58,981 bases of DNA from Spirochaetia bacterium UBA2205 (GTDB lineage: Bacteria > Spirochaetota > UBA4802 > UB4802). The translations under genes and the position numbers were made by a program. The stretch lies in NCBI GenBank assembly GCA_002328585.1, contig DCUV01000037.1, forward strand, positions 1 to 58,981. The letters are read 5' to 3'. Shown here one piece after another: positions 9,616 through 19,356 of the stretch (positions are counted from its first letter, which is position 1; the number at the start of each line of letters is the position of its first letter). A model generated the notes under the pieces. The model did no database searches. It was not told the origin of the DNA and saw nothing but the letters and a program-made list of their open reading frames with translations.

Positions 9616-11274
9616 ATGGAAAACAAAACGTATGAACCAGGGCAGGCGTATGAGTATCAGCTAACGCTGGACAAATTATTAAAGGCAGCACTGGTGTATA
9701 ATCCCAACCAGGAAATTGTATATCGAGATATCATTCGCTATACTTATAAGGACTTAATGCGTCGTATTCATAAACTTGCAAATGTATTGAAAGGCATAGG
9801 AGTGAAACAGGGTGATACTGTTGCTATGTTTGATTATGATAGTCACCGGTATCTGGAATGTTTTTTTGCTGTGCCTATGATGGGGGCGGTGCTGCAAACG
9901 ATGAATTTTAGATTATCACCTGAACAGATTGTTTACACATTAAACCATAGCGGCGCCACAACTATTCTGGTACATAGTGATATGCTTCCATTGATTAATA
10001 GTATCAGGGATAAGCTGCATGATGTTTGCCATAGTATAGTACTTGTTGATGATGTGAAACCATTGGCGGATGATATTTCAATAACCGGTGAATATGAAGC
10101 AATGATACGAGCTGCTGATGACAGGTATAATTTTCCGGAATTGGATGAAAATGCAAAAGCAACAACATTTTATACCACAGGAACAACAGGATTGCCAAAG
10201 GGGGTTTACTTTAGCCATCGGCAACTGGTCCTCCATACATTTGGGCTTATGGCAATGCTTGGCGCTTATGACAATATCGGCAGGTTCCAATCAGGTGATG
10301 TTTATATGCCATTAACACCTATGTTCCATGTCCATGCATGGGGAATCCCCTACCTTGCAACATTGCTGGGTGTAAAACAGGTTTATCCGGGGAAATATGA
10401 GCCTGCAATGTTATTAAAGCTAATAGTAAAAGAAAAGGTTACTTTTTCCCATTGCGTTCCAACCATTATCCAGATGCTTGTTACTGCTCCAGGGATTGAG
10501 AGTGTTGATCTATCTCACTGGAAGGTTGTTATCGGTGGAGCAATGCTTCCAGAGGATCTATGTAAACATGCATTGGATAAAGGTATTGATATCTATTCGG
10601 CTTATGGGATGTCTGAAACATGTCCATTGCTGACTGCTGCATTATTAAAACCCACACTACTATCAATACCAAAGGATCAGCAGGTTGCGTTTAGATGCAA
10701 AACAGGGTTGCCAGCAGTTTTAGTGGATGTACAGGTTGTTGATGCTCATAATAATCCGGTGGAGCAAGGTATCACCGGGGAGGTTGTTGTGCGTTCTCCA
10801 TGGCTTACAAAGGGATACTACAAAGATGAAGACAAAACTAAAGAGTTATGGAAAAATGGATGGTTGCATACAGGGGATGTGGGATTTATTGATGAATATA
10901 ACTATTTAAAAATAACGGACAGAATTAAAGATGTTATCAAAACAGGCGGTGAATGGGTATCATCGCTTGATCTGGAAAATATTATGAGTCAACATCCAGC
11001 CGTTTTTGAATGTGCAGCGGTGGGCGTCCCGGATCCCAGGTGGGGTGAGAGGCCATTATTGGTTATAAAACTAAAAGATGATTGTAAGAATACAGTAGAT
11101 GATAAACAGCTCCATGCTTTTATGCTACAGGCTGCAAAAGATGGTAAAATTCCAAAATATGGAGTTCCGGATAAATTTGAGTTTGTTGATACTATTCCTA
11201 AAACAAGTGTAGGAAAGATTGATAAAAAAGAGATCAGGAAAAAATATAGCCAACCAGTGGTAGCAACCATATAA
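9616..11274 (+). CDS. medium/long-chain fatty acid--CoA ligase (AMP-binding)
   Basis: 552 residues. ANL-superfamily adenylating enzyme: P-loop YTTGTTGLPKG (186-196), MPLTPMFHVHAW (A4-type block), the YGMSETCP motif, the GWLHTGDVG hinge region with ITDRIKDVIKTGGEW, and a C-terminal KTSVGKIDKKE with the adenylation lysine. It resembles FadD3/AlkK-type medium-chain acyl-CoA synthetases. It activates a carboxylate as acyl-AMP, then transfers it to CoA. AGGAG lies upstream. It is transcribed alone or with the following CoA-binding gene. Confidence 0.88.
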   Translation: MENKTYEPGQAYEYQLTLDKLLKAALVYNPNQEIVYRDIIRYTYKDLMRRIHKLANVLKGIGVKQGDTVAMFDYDSHRYLECFFAVPMMGAVLQTMNFRLSPEQIVYTLNHSGATTILVHSDMLPLINSIRDKLHDVCHSIVLVDDVKPLADDISITGEYEAMIRAADDRYNFPELDENAKATTFYTTGTTGLPKGVYFSHRQLVLHTFGLMAMLGAYDNIGRFQSGDVYMPLTPMFHVHAWGIPYLATLLGVKQVYPGKYEPAMLLKLIVKEKVTFSHCVPTIIQMLVTAPGIESVDLSHWKVVIGGAMLPEDLCKHALDKGIDIYSAYGMSETCPLLTAALLKPTLLSIPKDQQVAFRCKTGLPAVLVDVQVVDAHNNPVEQGITGEVVVRSPWLTKGYYKDEDKTKELWKNGWLHTGDVGFIDEYNYLKITDRIKDVIKTGGEWVSSLDLENIMSQHPAVFECAAVGVPDPRWGERPLLVIKLKDDCKNTVDDKQLHAFMLQAAKDGKIPKYGVPDKFEFVDTIPKTSVGKIDKKEIRKKYSQPVVATI

Positions 11275-11281
11275 CACCGGA

Positions 11282-11328
11282 GGGGTCAGAGCATTTGTTC
11301 TATTAAAAATATGTGAGGCTCTGACCCC
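11282..11328. repeat. inverted pair of the GGGGTCAGAGC word
   Basis: GGGGTCAGAGC (11282-11292) faces GCTCTGACCCC (11318-11328) across a 25-nt AT-rich loop, directly after the acyl-CoA ligase stop. A perfect 11-bp stem could terminate transcription, but only a short T-run (CTGTTTTC) follows. The same 11-mer is scattered elsewhere in the window, so I read it as a REP-like element reused as a hairpin. Confidence 0.7.
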
Positions 11329-11449
11329 CTGTTTTCAGAAAAGCATAGGAATGCCCGTATTTAAAAATTGCAAAAAAATGGGAATGTGTCTATATTTATT
11401 ATAGATTATAGCACTCCATATAGAATAAAAGCTGGCGACAGGAGGTAGT

Positions 11450-11920
11450 ATGGCAGACATGCAATGCGAAGTACCTGCATTCAATCCAGGTGATAGTGAA
11501 ATTAAAAACATTTTGTTGAACAATAAAATTATTGCAGTGGTGGGATTGTCTGATGATCCAGCAAAAGATAGCAACCGTGTTGCACGCTATTTGATTAATC
11601 ACGGCTACACAGTGGTGCCAGTTAATCCAACGAAAGATACAATACTGGGCTTAAAATCATATCCGGATTTGAAGTCAATCCCCTTTCCAGTTGATATAGT
11701 AGATATTTTTAGAAAACCTGCAGATGTCCCGCCCATTGTTGATGATGCCATTGCAATTGGTGCAAAGGTTGTATGGATGCAGTTAGGGATTGCTCATAAT
11801 GAAGCAGCAAAAAAAGCTAACAATGCGGGGCTTAAAGTAGTTCAAGGCAAGTGCATCAAGGTAGAGCACTCCCGTTATTTTGGCAACAGTGGACAAACAG
11901 TACAATTTAATATTAGTTAA
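11450..11920 (+). CDS. CoA-binding protein, YccU-like
   Basis: 156 residues with a Rossmann CoA-binding domain. IAVVGLSDDPAKDSNRVARYL (first strand and loop, about 25-45), PVNPTKDTILG, DIVDIFRKP and VWMQLGI.N follow in family order. The conserved C-terminal GKCIKVEH is present. Members bind CoA; the physiological reaction is not known. Strong AGGAGG 5-6 nt before the ATG. Its position after an acyl-CoA ligase fits a CoA-linked role. Confidence 0.85.
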   Translation: MADMQCEVPAFNPGDSEIKNILLNNKIIAVVGLSDDPAKDSNRVARYLINHGYTVVPVNPTKDTILGLKSYPDLKSIPFPVDIVDIFRKPADVPPIVDDAIAIGAKVVWMQLGIAHNEAAKKANNAGLKVVQGKCIKVEHSRYFGNSGQTVQFNIS

Positions 11921-11934
11921 TAATGTTATCGGCA

Positions 11935-13338
11935 TCAATCCATATCAATAATCTTGTGCGGATTTAAAATTCCGTTGGGATCAAAAGCTTTTTTTAAACG
12001 CTTATAAAGCGATAGTTCCTGGGAAGTAGCAAACTTCTTTAATGCATCTTTCCGTATAAATCCTGTTCCATGTTCGCCAGTGATAGTACCACCGTAGCGA
12101 TAAGCCTGCCCGTATATAATCTCTTTAAGCGCTGGTACCAGCTTTTTAAAATCCTCATAGGGCATATCGTTTTTCAGCACATCAATATGAACGTTCCCAT
12201 CACCGGCATGCCCAAATATGATCGATTGTAAGCCATATGGGGTCAGAGCCTCTTTGACCCCGGTTAAAAAAGGAGCAATAGAAGAGCGGGGGACTGAGCA
12301 ATCCTCAGCTAAAAAAACGGGGCTTTTTGCATCTATTGCCTCACGGATACACCGCCGTGCCTTCCATAGCCGTTCTTTTTGTTGGGGTGATTGTGCTGTC
12401 AATATTGTATCGGGATGTACCATTCCAAGGGAAAGAATCGTTTGCAGTATGCGCTCAATCTCTTCAGAACTATCGCCATCAAGCTGAATGAGCAGATGAG
12501 CTTTTGCTTCTGGATGAGGCATTGCCTGACCTAAATACTGTGAGGCTACTATAAGGGCATCCTCTTCCATAAATTCTAAAACGGCAGGCTTAATGCGATT
12601 AATTAAAAACGTGTACACCATCCTGATTGCTTCTTCAAGACTTGCAAATGGGATAAGCATATCAAGTGTATAAGCCGGAGCAGGGATGAGCTTGCAGTAT
12701 ATCTTTGTAATAACGGCAAGTGTTCCTTCAGAACCAATGAGAATGCCAGTAAGATTGTACCCTGTAGCATTTTTTATAAATTTACCACCATGCTGAATGA
12801 TACTTCCATCAGCAAGGACAAACTCAAGCCCTGTGATATAATCTTTTGTTGTGCCATATTTTACTGCGCGAGGTCCTCCTGCACCTTCAGCTACATTACC
12901 ACCAAGTGAGCATGAATCAAGGCTTGCCGGATCGGGCGGGTACATAAGTCCATACTGTGCTACCTCTTTTTGCAATATACCCGTAATGACGCCAGGTTCG
13001 CACACTGCTATCATATTTTCGACATCTATCTCAATGATGCTATTCATTGTTTCTAATGATAAAACAACACCACCGCAAACAGGTACAGCACCGCCGGTAA
13101 CACCGGTACCCGCCCCGCGCGGAATCACCGGTATACAATATTCGTTACAGACTGAAAGAACAGTGCTCACATCCTCAGCACTTTTTGCATACACTACCAG
13201 CCATGGATTGCCTTTAAGATCGGATGTTTCGTCAATGGCATACTTTTCAAGCACATCGGGATCATTGCTGACAACAGAGGCACCAAGTGCAGCGCTCAAC
13301 TTTTGTTGTATAATGGCTAACCTTTCATTGTTGTTCAT
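11935..13338 (-). CDS. glcD: FAD-linked 2-hydroxyacid oxidase, GlcD type
   Basis: 467 residues from the chosen start. The FAD-binding PCMH domain shows PRGAGTGVTGGAVPVCGGVVLS and PPDPASLDSCSLGGNVAEGAGG (about 80-155). The C-terminal FAD-oxidase domain carries FGHAGDGNVHIDV and the terminal GGTITGEHGTG. It oxidises glycolate or D-lactate in the membrane-associated Glc complex; no glcE/glcF partner is here, so a stand-alone D-lactate dehydrogenase is possible. A TTG start at 13374 is rejected because that TTG is the -35 box of the promoter at 13346-13374. ATG 13338 then lies almost at +1, so the mRNA may be leaderless. Confidence 0.85.
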   Translation of the reverse strand: MNNNERLAIIQQKLSAALGASVVSNDPDVLEKYAIDETSDLKGNPWLVVYAKSAEDVSTVLSVCNEYCIPVIPRGAGTGVTGGAVPVCGGVVLSLETMNSIIEIDVENMIAVCEPGVITGILQKEVAQYGLMYPPDPASLDSCSLGGNVAEGAGGPRAVKYGTTKDYITGLEFVLADGSIIQHGGKFIKNATGYNLTGILIGSEGTLAVITKIYCKLIPAPAYTLDMLIPFASLEEAIRMVYTFLINRIKPAVLEFMEEDALIVASQYLGQAMPHPEAKAHLLIQLDGDSSEEIERILQTILSLGMVHPDTILTAQSPQQKERLWKARRCIREAIDAKSPVFLAEDCSVPRSSIAPFLTGVKEALTPYGLQSIIFGHAGDGNVHIDVLKNDMPYEDFKKLVPALKEIIYGQAYRYGGTITGEHGTGFIRKDALKKFATSQELSLYKRLKKAFDPNGILNPHKIIDMD

Positions 13339-13345
13339 GATGACA

Positions 13346-13381
13346 TACATAGGGTATGCAGTGTATTGATGCAAGCTTTTT
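13346..13381 (-). promoter_or_regulatory. glcD promoter with AAAAAGCTTGCA element
   Basis: On the minus strand, AAAAAGCTTGCA (13381-13370) includes -35 TTGCAT. After a 17-nt spacer comes -10 TATGTA (13351-13346). The predicted start falls at or next to the glcD ATG. The same 12-mer occurs in three other upstream regions of the window. Confidence 0.55.
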
Positions 13382-13523
13382 TAGGAGTGGGAATACTATT
13401 CAATCCATGTCATTTTGTCTATGAGCAAGGTATTGTTGTGCATGGTGGTGTAAAATGATTTTCTATTTTTTTATTGCAAATATTCGGCTTTTTGTGTAAA
13501 GCTTTATGATATGTACATTAACC

Positions 13524-13862
13524 TTATTTATTTATAGCAAGCTGCAACAATGCTATGATAAGCCCTGCCTGTGTTAACACGGCAGTGAAAAATAAACCTA
13601 TCATCCAGCGTAATGTGTTTGCATGGCTTTGATGTATCTCTTTGGTTAAATCCGTTCGTATTTTCTCAATCTCTATACTTAAATCTGCCCGTACTTGCTC
13701 TATCTCCTTGGTCAGCTTCAATTCTGAGATCGTTACATCCTGCCGGGTGGCTAACTGATTATTTAATATCGCCTGCTCAACTAACTCAATAAACTCAGCT
13801 AATAGCTTTGCCTTAATCTCGTCTTCCTTAAATGCCTCATATATTTTTACTGCATATCCCAT
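13524..13862 (-). CDS. small coiled-coil membrane protein (DUF1640/CCDC90-like)
   Basis: 112 residues. An N-terminal helix (AVKIYEAFKEDEIKAKLLAEFI) is followed by a charged heptad-rich coiled coil (about 45-85, repeated EIEKIRTDLTKEI-type units) and one C-terminal membrane helix (about 88-108). This layout matches DUF1640-type proteins, whose function is not established. GGAGG 9 nt before the ATG and a promoter at 13889-13916 suggest its own transcript. Confidence 0.7.
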   Translation of the reverse strand: MGYAVKIYEAFKEDEIKAKLLAEFIELVEQAILNNQLATRQDVTISELKLTKEIEQVRADLSIEIEKIRTDLTKEIHQSHANTLRWMIGLFFTAVLTQAGLIIALLQLAINK

Positions 13863-13888
13863 TGGTACGTTGCCTCCTTTATGTATAT

Positions 13889-13916
13889 ATAATACTACAT
13901 GCCGTTAACATGTCAA
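13889..13916 (-). promoter_or_regulatory. sigma70-type promoter for the coiled-coil gene
   Basis: Minus strand: -35 TTGACA (13916-13911), 16-nt spacer, -10 TATTAT (13894-13889). The ribosome binding site GGAGG follows about 12 nt downstream. Confidence 0.6.
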
Positions 13917-14270
13917 ATTATTTTTATGCATGTATAATGTCATCCATATTTCACTACCATATTTTTTTTAATAAATCGACATAAACCAACATTTTAACCT
14001 AAAAAACAAGGGGTAATGTTGAAAAAAAGTATTAATTTTTTGCTTTCTGGATGATTGTGGAACATTAATAACAATGCGGAAGGTGAAGGATGAGATTGCC
14101 AATATGGGAATAATTATTTGATAAAGTACAGTCGAACGGCAAAAGTCATAATAGCAAGCGATAGCAACGGCATAGCAGATTGAGCAGATAACAGCATGAA
14201 ATTTCTCAGGAAGGGGTAGAGTCTCTACTCTGAGTACTGAGTAAAATCAGCGTGTAGTATCGGTAGCTAA
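13917..14270. other. intergenic stretch, no gene seen
   Basis: About 350 bases between the coiled-coil gene and the MFS gene. I see only a weak 13-nt palindrome, GTAGAGTCTCTAC (14216-14228), just past the MFS stop, which may help end that transcript. No coding remnant is convincing. Confidence 0.35.
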
Positions 14271-15461
14271 TCATGTTTTCACTGTGCATTCTCTATTCGA
14301 TAGCAAGGTGGAAAAAAGTGCTATGGTAATTATTACTGTTGCTCCGCCTATAATATAGAAAGCTATATCAACAGTAACTATCGCCAATAGTAGTGCCATA
14401 ATGATTGGACCAAATGTTTGACCAACACGAAGCCCCATCCCATTTAACGACATGATGGCTCCGCGATAGTGTGTGGGTGAAGCGCCTGTTAACAGTGAAA
14501 GCAAACTTGGGTTGTTGATAGCGTTGGAAGCGCCACCAACGATGATCGCCACCATCAGCCAGAAATAGTTTTGTGCCAGCCCTGCAATGATAAATGAAAT
14601 GGCAAAACCAAGAAAGCTGTAAAAGATAAGATTTTTTTCTGAAAAGCGTGTTGAAAGCAATTGTAGCTGTGAAGCTGTGATTGCTGTTACAATGGACATC
14701 AGCGACATAAAAAGACCTATTGTTGCAGAATCGCCGTTGAAGCGGTATGAGATGATGTAGGGGAAATAGGTAATAATGGGTCCATATAAAAGGGTAAAGG
14801 TAAGGATATTGGTAGATAGCAGCCCTATGATATACGGTTTTTTGATAATGGCAGCTATGTTTTTGAAATAGTCTTGGAGTGTAACTTCATTGACAGGTTC
14901 AGGATTGTGCAGATGGAATATAACAAACCATGCAACAACAAATGCAAAGGCTGAAAGCAAAAAGGGGTAGTTCCAGCCTGCGATACATAACAACCCACCA
15001 ATAACAGGATAGGCTGCGGTGCCAATATTTAAAACACTTGCGTTATAGCCAAATGCTGTGGTGCGGTCTTTACCGGTAAACATGTCGCCGATGATGGTTG
15101 TGTTGATAGCGCCCAGCGCCGAAACCCCTACACCCTGTATAAAACGCAGTATAAGGAGCCATGAAAAATCCTTAACAAAGACCATGATGGTACCGGTTAT
15201 GCCAAATATAAGCAGCGAGGGGATTATTAAAATTCTTCTGCCAATCCTGTCGGATACTATGCCAAGTATGGGCGTTATAATAATCCCGGGCATGGTGAAA
15301 ACAGTGATTAAAAGTGCAACTGATGAATAAGGGATATTGAAAAAAGTTGCCATAGCAGGTAATGCAGGTGTAATGTTTGAAACTCCCATGACAACGATAA
15401 GTGTAATACTAAATGCAATAAGCAGGTTAGGATTGGTATAGAGTTTTTGTTTATGATGCAT
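14271..15461 (-). CDS. MFS transporter, drug-efflux type
   Basis: 396 residues with twelve predicted membrane helices. The loop 2-3 motif GIVSDRIGRRILI (about 64-76) is the MFS signature A, and RFIQGVGVSALGAI in helix 4 resembles the DHA1 drug/H+ antiporter family. The cognate substrate cannot be inferred. The Shine-Dalgarno is weak (AAGCGG). It is monocistronic. A copy of the dispersed motif is at 14376-14385. Confidence 0.85.
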   Translation of the reverse strand: MHHKQKLYTNPNLLIAFSITLIVVMGVSNITPALPAMATFFNIPYSSVALLITVFTMPGIIITPILGIVSDRIGRRILIIPSLLIFGITGTIMVFVKDFSWLLILRFIQGVGVSALGAINTTIIGDMFTGKDRTTAFGYNASVLNIGTAAYPVIGGLLCIAGWNYPFLLSAFAFVVAWFVIFHLHNPEPVNEVTLQDYFKNIAAIIKKPYIIGLLSTNILTFTLLYGPIITYFPYIISYRFNGDSATIGLFMSLMSIVTAITASQLQLLSTRFSEKNLIFYSFLGFAISFIIAGLAQNYFWLMVAIIVGGASNAINNPSLLSLLTGASPTHYRGAIMSLNGMGLRVGQTFGPIIMALLLAIVTVDIAFYIIGGATVIITIALFSTLLSNRECTVKT

Positions 15462-15810
15462 GGGATACCGCTTATGTGTTTATGGTTATCAATGGTTATG
15501 TATGTAAATGCACCATTGTAGTACCAATCAAGCACAAAATACAATGTTTTCTTTAATTTTTATAGCGATAGTTACTTTATAGTAAGATGTTGCTATAAGT
15601 ACTGATTGAAGCCATTAATTTTTCATTGCTTTTTTATTAGTGCTGTTATCACAATATGTGTTGAAAATTAAGGCAATCTTTAAAAAAGTATTGACAATTT
15701 GTATTTACGTAGTCTTATGATTAATCAATAGTTTAATTTTATGTTATAAAATGTAATACATAAATTTGTATATTCATAATTAATTTTAAAAAAAGTGAGA
15801 GGAGGATTGG
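15462..15810. other. divergent upstream region with promoter
   Basis: Non-coding region between the MFS gene (minus) and an acyl-CoA synthetase (plus). It holds a TTGACA -35 box at 15691-15696 with a weak -10 (CTTATG or TTATGA at 15714-15720) oriented to the synthetase, and a GCGATAGTT copy of the dispersed motif at 15565-15573. No operator palindrome stands out. Confidence 0.4.
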
Positions 15811-17625
15811 ATGGCGCAATTTAAATCAGAATCAATGTCAGCCGTATTTCAGGAACAGGCGGCAAAGCTGGGGAGCAGAGCTTGTGTGTCCTATAAGAAA
15901 GGTGACCAATGGGCAGATATATCATGGACTGATATGAATACCATGATACACAACATAGCATACTACCTGATGAGTGAAGGTATTAAGAAAGGGGACAGAG
16001 TTGCAATATTTGCACCCAACCGCTGGGAATGGTGGGTTGCAAGTTTAGCAACAACATCTATTGGTGCAGTGAGCGTCCCTATTTATGCTACTAACTCTTC
16101 TGAAGAGGCTCAGTATGTTCTGGAGCATTCAGGTTCTTCAATATGCTTTGTAGGAACTGAAGATCATGCTGACCGAGTTTTAAAGATTATCAAAAAATGC
16201 CCAAAATTAGATCAGCTTATTATTTTTGATGATCTTTCAAAGAAAAAGCAGAGTGTAATTACCTTAAAAGAAGCATTGGAAAAGGGTGCAAAGAAGGCAA
16301 AGCCTGCAGATTTTGATAAACGTTTGAAATCTATTAAGCGCGATGATCTTTCAACGCTCATCTATACCTCGGGCACTACGGGAAATCCTAAAGGAGTAAT
16401 GCTTTCACATTACAATTTCTTTTCAAATGTCAAAAATATCATGCAGGATATGGGACAATTTTTTAGCATCAATGATATATGGCTATCGTTTTTACCGCTT
16501 TCCCATTCATTAGAGATGACAACCGGATATTATGGACCAATCTGGGCTGGTGCAAAAACAGCATTTGCTGAAAGCATTGAAAAATTGGTAGCAAACTTTA
16601 CTGAAGTTAAACCTACCGTTATTATCAGTGTGCCACGAATTTATGAAAAAGTACATGCGGGTATTGTAGCAAAGTTTGCAACTGAGTCTGGTATAAAAAA
16701 GGCAATATTTAACTTTGCACTCAATACAGCCAAAAAGAATCTGCCACATGCATGCCGGGATATTCCACGGAAGGGTCTTTTTGCTATACGGTTTAATGTT
16801 GCCGACAAGTTGGTATTCTCAAAGTTAAAAGCTGCTATAGGTTTGGATAGGCTACGTTATGCTATTTCCGGTGGCGCACCGCTTGCAGTATCTGATGCTG
16901 AGTTCTTTATTGGCATGGGTTTAAAGATACTTGAAGGATATGGGCTAACTGAAACTACACCGGTAATAACCTATAACAGGCCATGGTTTATAAAGCCAGG
17001 CACAGTGGGGCAGGCAATTCCAGAAACAAAGGTAAAGATTGCCGATGATGGTGAAATACTTGTAAAGGGACCACAGGTAATGCTGGGCTATTATAAAAAC
17101 AAAGCTGCTACTGAAGAGGTTATGACAAAAGACGGCTATTTCAGAACGGGAGATATAGGTGTCATTGATGAGGACGGATGCTTAAAGATAACGGGTAGAA
17201 TTAAAGATATTATTGTAACAGCTGGTGGTAAAAACATTTCACCGCAAAATATTGAGAATAGTATAAAAGAATCACCATATATTGAAGAGATAGCAGTCAT
17301 TGGTGATAAACGCAAGTATCTGAGTGCCCTTGTCATTCCTGATTTTGAAGCAGTTGGCAAGTGGGCAAAACAAAAGGGTATAAAATTTGCCAATAATTCT
17401 GATCTTACCAGGAACGAAGAGGTGATCCAGCTCATTGGCAATGAAATAGCTAAATATACCAAACAGTATTCACGGGTTGAACAGATTAAGAAGTTTACGT
17501 TACTTGAGGCTGTCTGGACACAGGAAACAGGTGAACTTACACCAACTCAAAAAGTAAAACGTAAAGTTATTGAGCAGAAATATGCAAAAGAGATTAATGC
17601 TATGTATCCTCCCGATAATGCATAG
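15811..17625 (+). CDS. long-chain fatty acid--CoA ligase
   Basis: 604 residues, ANL superfamily. P-loop YTSGTTGNPKG (185-195), WLSFLPLSHSLE, YGLTETTP, YFRTGDIG and ITGRIKDIIVTAGGKNISP are in order, and the C-terminus has the TQKVKRK lysine block. It matches the FAA1/FadD15 long-chain group (AMP-dependent, about 600 aa) rather than the FadD3-like enzyme at 9616. It acts at the cytoplasmic face of the membrane to activate fatty acids for oxidation or lipid synthesis. GAGGAGG precedes the ATG and a clear terminator follows, so it is monocistronic. Confidence 0.9.
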   Translation: MAQFKSESMSAVFQEQAAKLGSRACVSYKKGDQWADISWTDMNTMIHNIAYYLMSEGIKKGDRVAIFAPNRWEWWVASLATTSIGAVSVPIYATNSSEEAQYVLEHSGSSICFVGTEDHADRVLKIIKKCPKLDQLIIFDDLSKKKQSVITLKEALEKGAKKAKPADFDKRLKSIKRDDLSTLIYTSGTTGNPKGVMLSHYNFFSNVKNIMQDMGQFFSINDIWLSFLPLSHSLEMTTGYYGPIWAGAKTAFAESIEKLVANFTEVKPTVIISVPRIYEKVHAGIVAKFATESGIKKAIFNFALNTAKKNLPHACRDIPRKGLFAIRFNVADKLVFSKLKAAIGLDRLRYAISGGAPLAVSDAEFFIGMGLKILEGYGLTETTPVITYNRPWFIKPGTVGQAIPETKVKIADDGEILVKGPQVMLGYYKNKAATEEVMTKDGYFRTGDIGVIDEDGCLKITGRIKDIIVTAGGKNISPQNIENSIKESPYIEEIAVIGDKRKYLSALVIPDFEAVGKWAKQKGIKFANNSDLTRNEEVIQLIGNEIAKYTKQYSRVEQIKKFTLLEAVWTQETGELTPTQKVKRKVIEQKYAKEINAMYPPDNA

Positions 17626-17654
17626 TAAATCAAAGCTCTGATGCAAATAAGTTA

Positions 17655-17690
17655 AAAGAGGCAGGATTTTAAAAACTGCCTCTTTTTTTT
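17655..17690 (+). terminator. Rho-independent terminator
   Basis: Stem AAAGAGGCAG (17655-17664) with CTGCCTCTTT (17676-17685), 11-nt loop, then continued T-run to 17690. It lies 30 nt after the acyl-CoA ligase stop. Confidence 0.9.
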
Positions 17691-17798
17691 GTGCTGATAC
17701 CTTTTTAGCTTAAAGAATAAAAAACAATAGAGCGTTTATGAAAGGGATGTTGTTACTATGGGAATTTGTTAAATAAGAGCAAAAAATAAAAAAATTAT

Positions 17799-17810
17799 AA
17801 AAAGCTTGCA
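17799..17810 (+). promoter_or_regulatory. AAAAAGCTTGCA element upstream of the peptidase gene
   Basis: Second of four copies of this 12-mer. Downstream lies GTAATT-N10-AATTAC, an inverted repeat around TATAAT. A normally spaced -10 is weak (TTACAT), so its promoter role is by analogy with the glcD copy. Confidence 0.4.
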
Positions 17811-17894
17811 GTAATTGTATTTCTATAATTACATATAAATTACGACAGTGATTTTTAATTATGTTCGAATTAATCTTTAGAAGGGGGATGTAGT

Positions 17895-19355
17895 ATGATT
17901 AAAAAAATTTTAAAAATTCTTGGTATCATTGTACTGGTATTTATTATTATTCTCATAGTAAAAGCATTAACTGTTTCATCAAAACAGGTTGAGGTTAAAG
18001 AAACAATACCGTATAAAATTGATATAATGACCGTTGCAAAGCATCTTTCAGAGGCTATACAGATCCCAACAATTTCCAATCAGGATAGCTTAAAAACTGA
18101 TACTAAACCATTCGAGCAGTTTCATACATTTTTAGCCAAAACATATCCCAAGTTGCATAAAACATTAAAAAAAGAGGTTGTTAAAGGGTATGCACTGCTC
18201 TATACATGGAAGGGCTCTGACCCCTCATTGAAGCCAATACTTTTAATGGCTCATCAAGATGTTGTCCCTGTAGATGCTGTAACGCTGGATCAGTGGACTC
18301 ATCCGGGTTTTTCAGGAGCAATAGCAGATGGCTATATCTGGGGAAGAGGTGCACTTGATGTTAAAAATGCGTTAATTTCTATCATGGAGTCTGTAGAATA
18401 TCTGGTAAATAAAGGTTTTGTCCCCAAACGGACAATCTATGTAGCATTTGGCCATGATGAAGAGGTTGGTGGTGAGGGTGCTAAAGCTATTGCTAAACTT
18501 TTAAAAGATCGTAATGTTCAACTGGAATATGTTCTTGATGAAGGCGGTGCTATCATGGAAGGGGCACTACCGGGGATATCAAATCCTATAGCCATGGTAG
18601 GGATTGCCGAAAAAGGATATTTAACATTGAAGCTGACGGTAAAAGGTACAGGTGGGCACTCATCCATGCCACCTCACCATACCGCATTGGGGGTACTTGC
18701 CAGAGCATTGGTTGCTATTGAAGACAATCCATTCCCAAGAGAAATTAAAGGTCCAGCACAGCAGATGTTTGAGTATGTTACTCCCCATATGAGTTTTCCT
18801 TTAAAGGTTATGTTTGCAAATATGTGGTGTTTTAAGCCATTATTAAAGTGGCAGTTTGAAAAAGCTGAATCCTCTAATGCAATAATGCGTACTACTGTTG
18901 CACTTACCATGACAGGTGCAAGCGAAAAGGATAACATATTGCCGACACAGGCATGGGCAATGATAAATTGCCGCATCCTGCCCGGTGAAACAATGGCCAG
19001 TACTACAGCATATATAAAGAAGGTTATCGATAATGAAGCAGTACTCATTGAGTCAACACCATGGTCAAATGATCCTTCACCGGTTTCGGATATCAATGCA
19101 CCTTCATTTCACTCCATAGCAACTATCACCCGACAGATAGATAATTCTATCGTTGTAGCTCCCTATTTAGTATTGGGGGCAACTGATTCCAGAAATTATA
19201 ATGCTTTAACAAATCAGATTTACCGGTTTACACCCGTAAAGATGAATAATGAGGATTTAAAACGCACCCATGGCATCAATGAGCGTATAAGTATTTCTGA
19301 TATGGGGAAAAGCGTTAAATTCTTTATTGCACTAATTGAAAAAACACATCAATGA
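17895..19355 (+). CDS. membrane-anchored M20 peptidase (PM20D1/CPS1-like)
   Basis: 486 residues. An N-terminal signal anchor (about 5-26) is followed by an M20 zinc peptidase: LMAHQDVVPVD supplies H120 and D122, GRGALDVK supplies the bridging D155, and GHDEEVGG supplies E189/E190, with a further ligand in VLDEGGA (D215). The lid/dimerisation domain begins near KGTGGHSS. Closest type is the carboxypeptidase-S/PM20D1 branch, which cleaves or condenses N-acyl amino acids and dipeptides in the exported compartment. GAAGGGGG precedes the ATG. A GCTCTGACCCC word lies inside the gene (18214-18224). The stop abuts the next gene. Confidence 0.85.
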   Translation: MIKKILKILGIIVLVFIIILIVKALTVSSKQVEVKETIPYKIDIMTVAKHLSEAIQIPTISNQDSLKTDTKPFEQFHTFLAKTYPKLHKTLKKEVVKGYALLYTWKGSDPSLKPILLMAHQDVVPVDAVTLDQWTHPGFSGAIADGYIWGRGALDVKNALISIMESVEYLVNKGFVPKRTIYVAFGHDEEVGGEGAKAIAKLLKDRNVQLEYVLDEGGAIMEGALPGISNPIAMVGIAEKGYLTLKLTVKGTGGHSSMPPHHTALGVLARALVAIEDNPFPREIKGPAQQMFEYVTPHMSFPLKVMFANMWCFKPLLKWQFEKAESSNAIMRTTVALTMTGASEKDNILPTQAWAMINCRILPGETMASTTAYIKKVIDNEAVLIESTPWSNDPSPVSDINAPSFHSIATITRQIDNSIVVAPYLVLGATDSRNYNALTNQIYRFTPVKMNNEDLKRTHGINERISISDMGKSVKFFIALIEKTHQ

Positions 19356-19356
19356 T

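Noticed and set aside
17799..17810. Sigma54 promoter reading of AAAAAGCTTGCA (TTGCA as -12)
   Set aside because: No GG at the -24 position upstream of any of the four copies.
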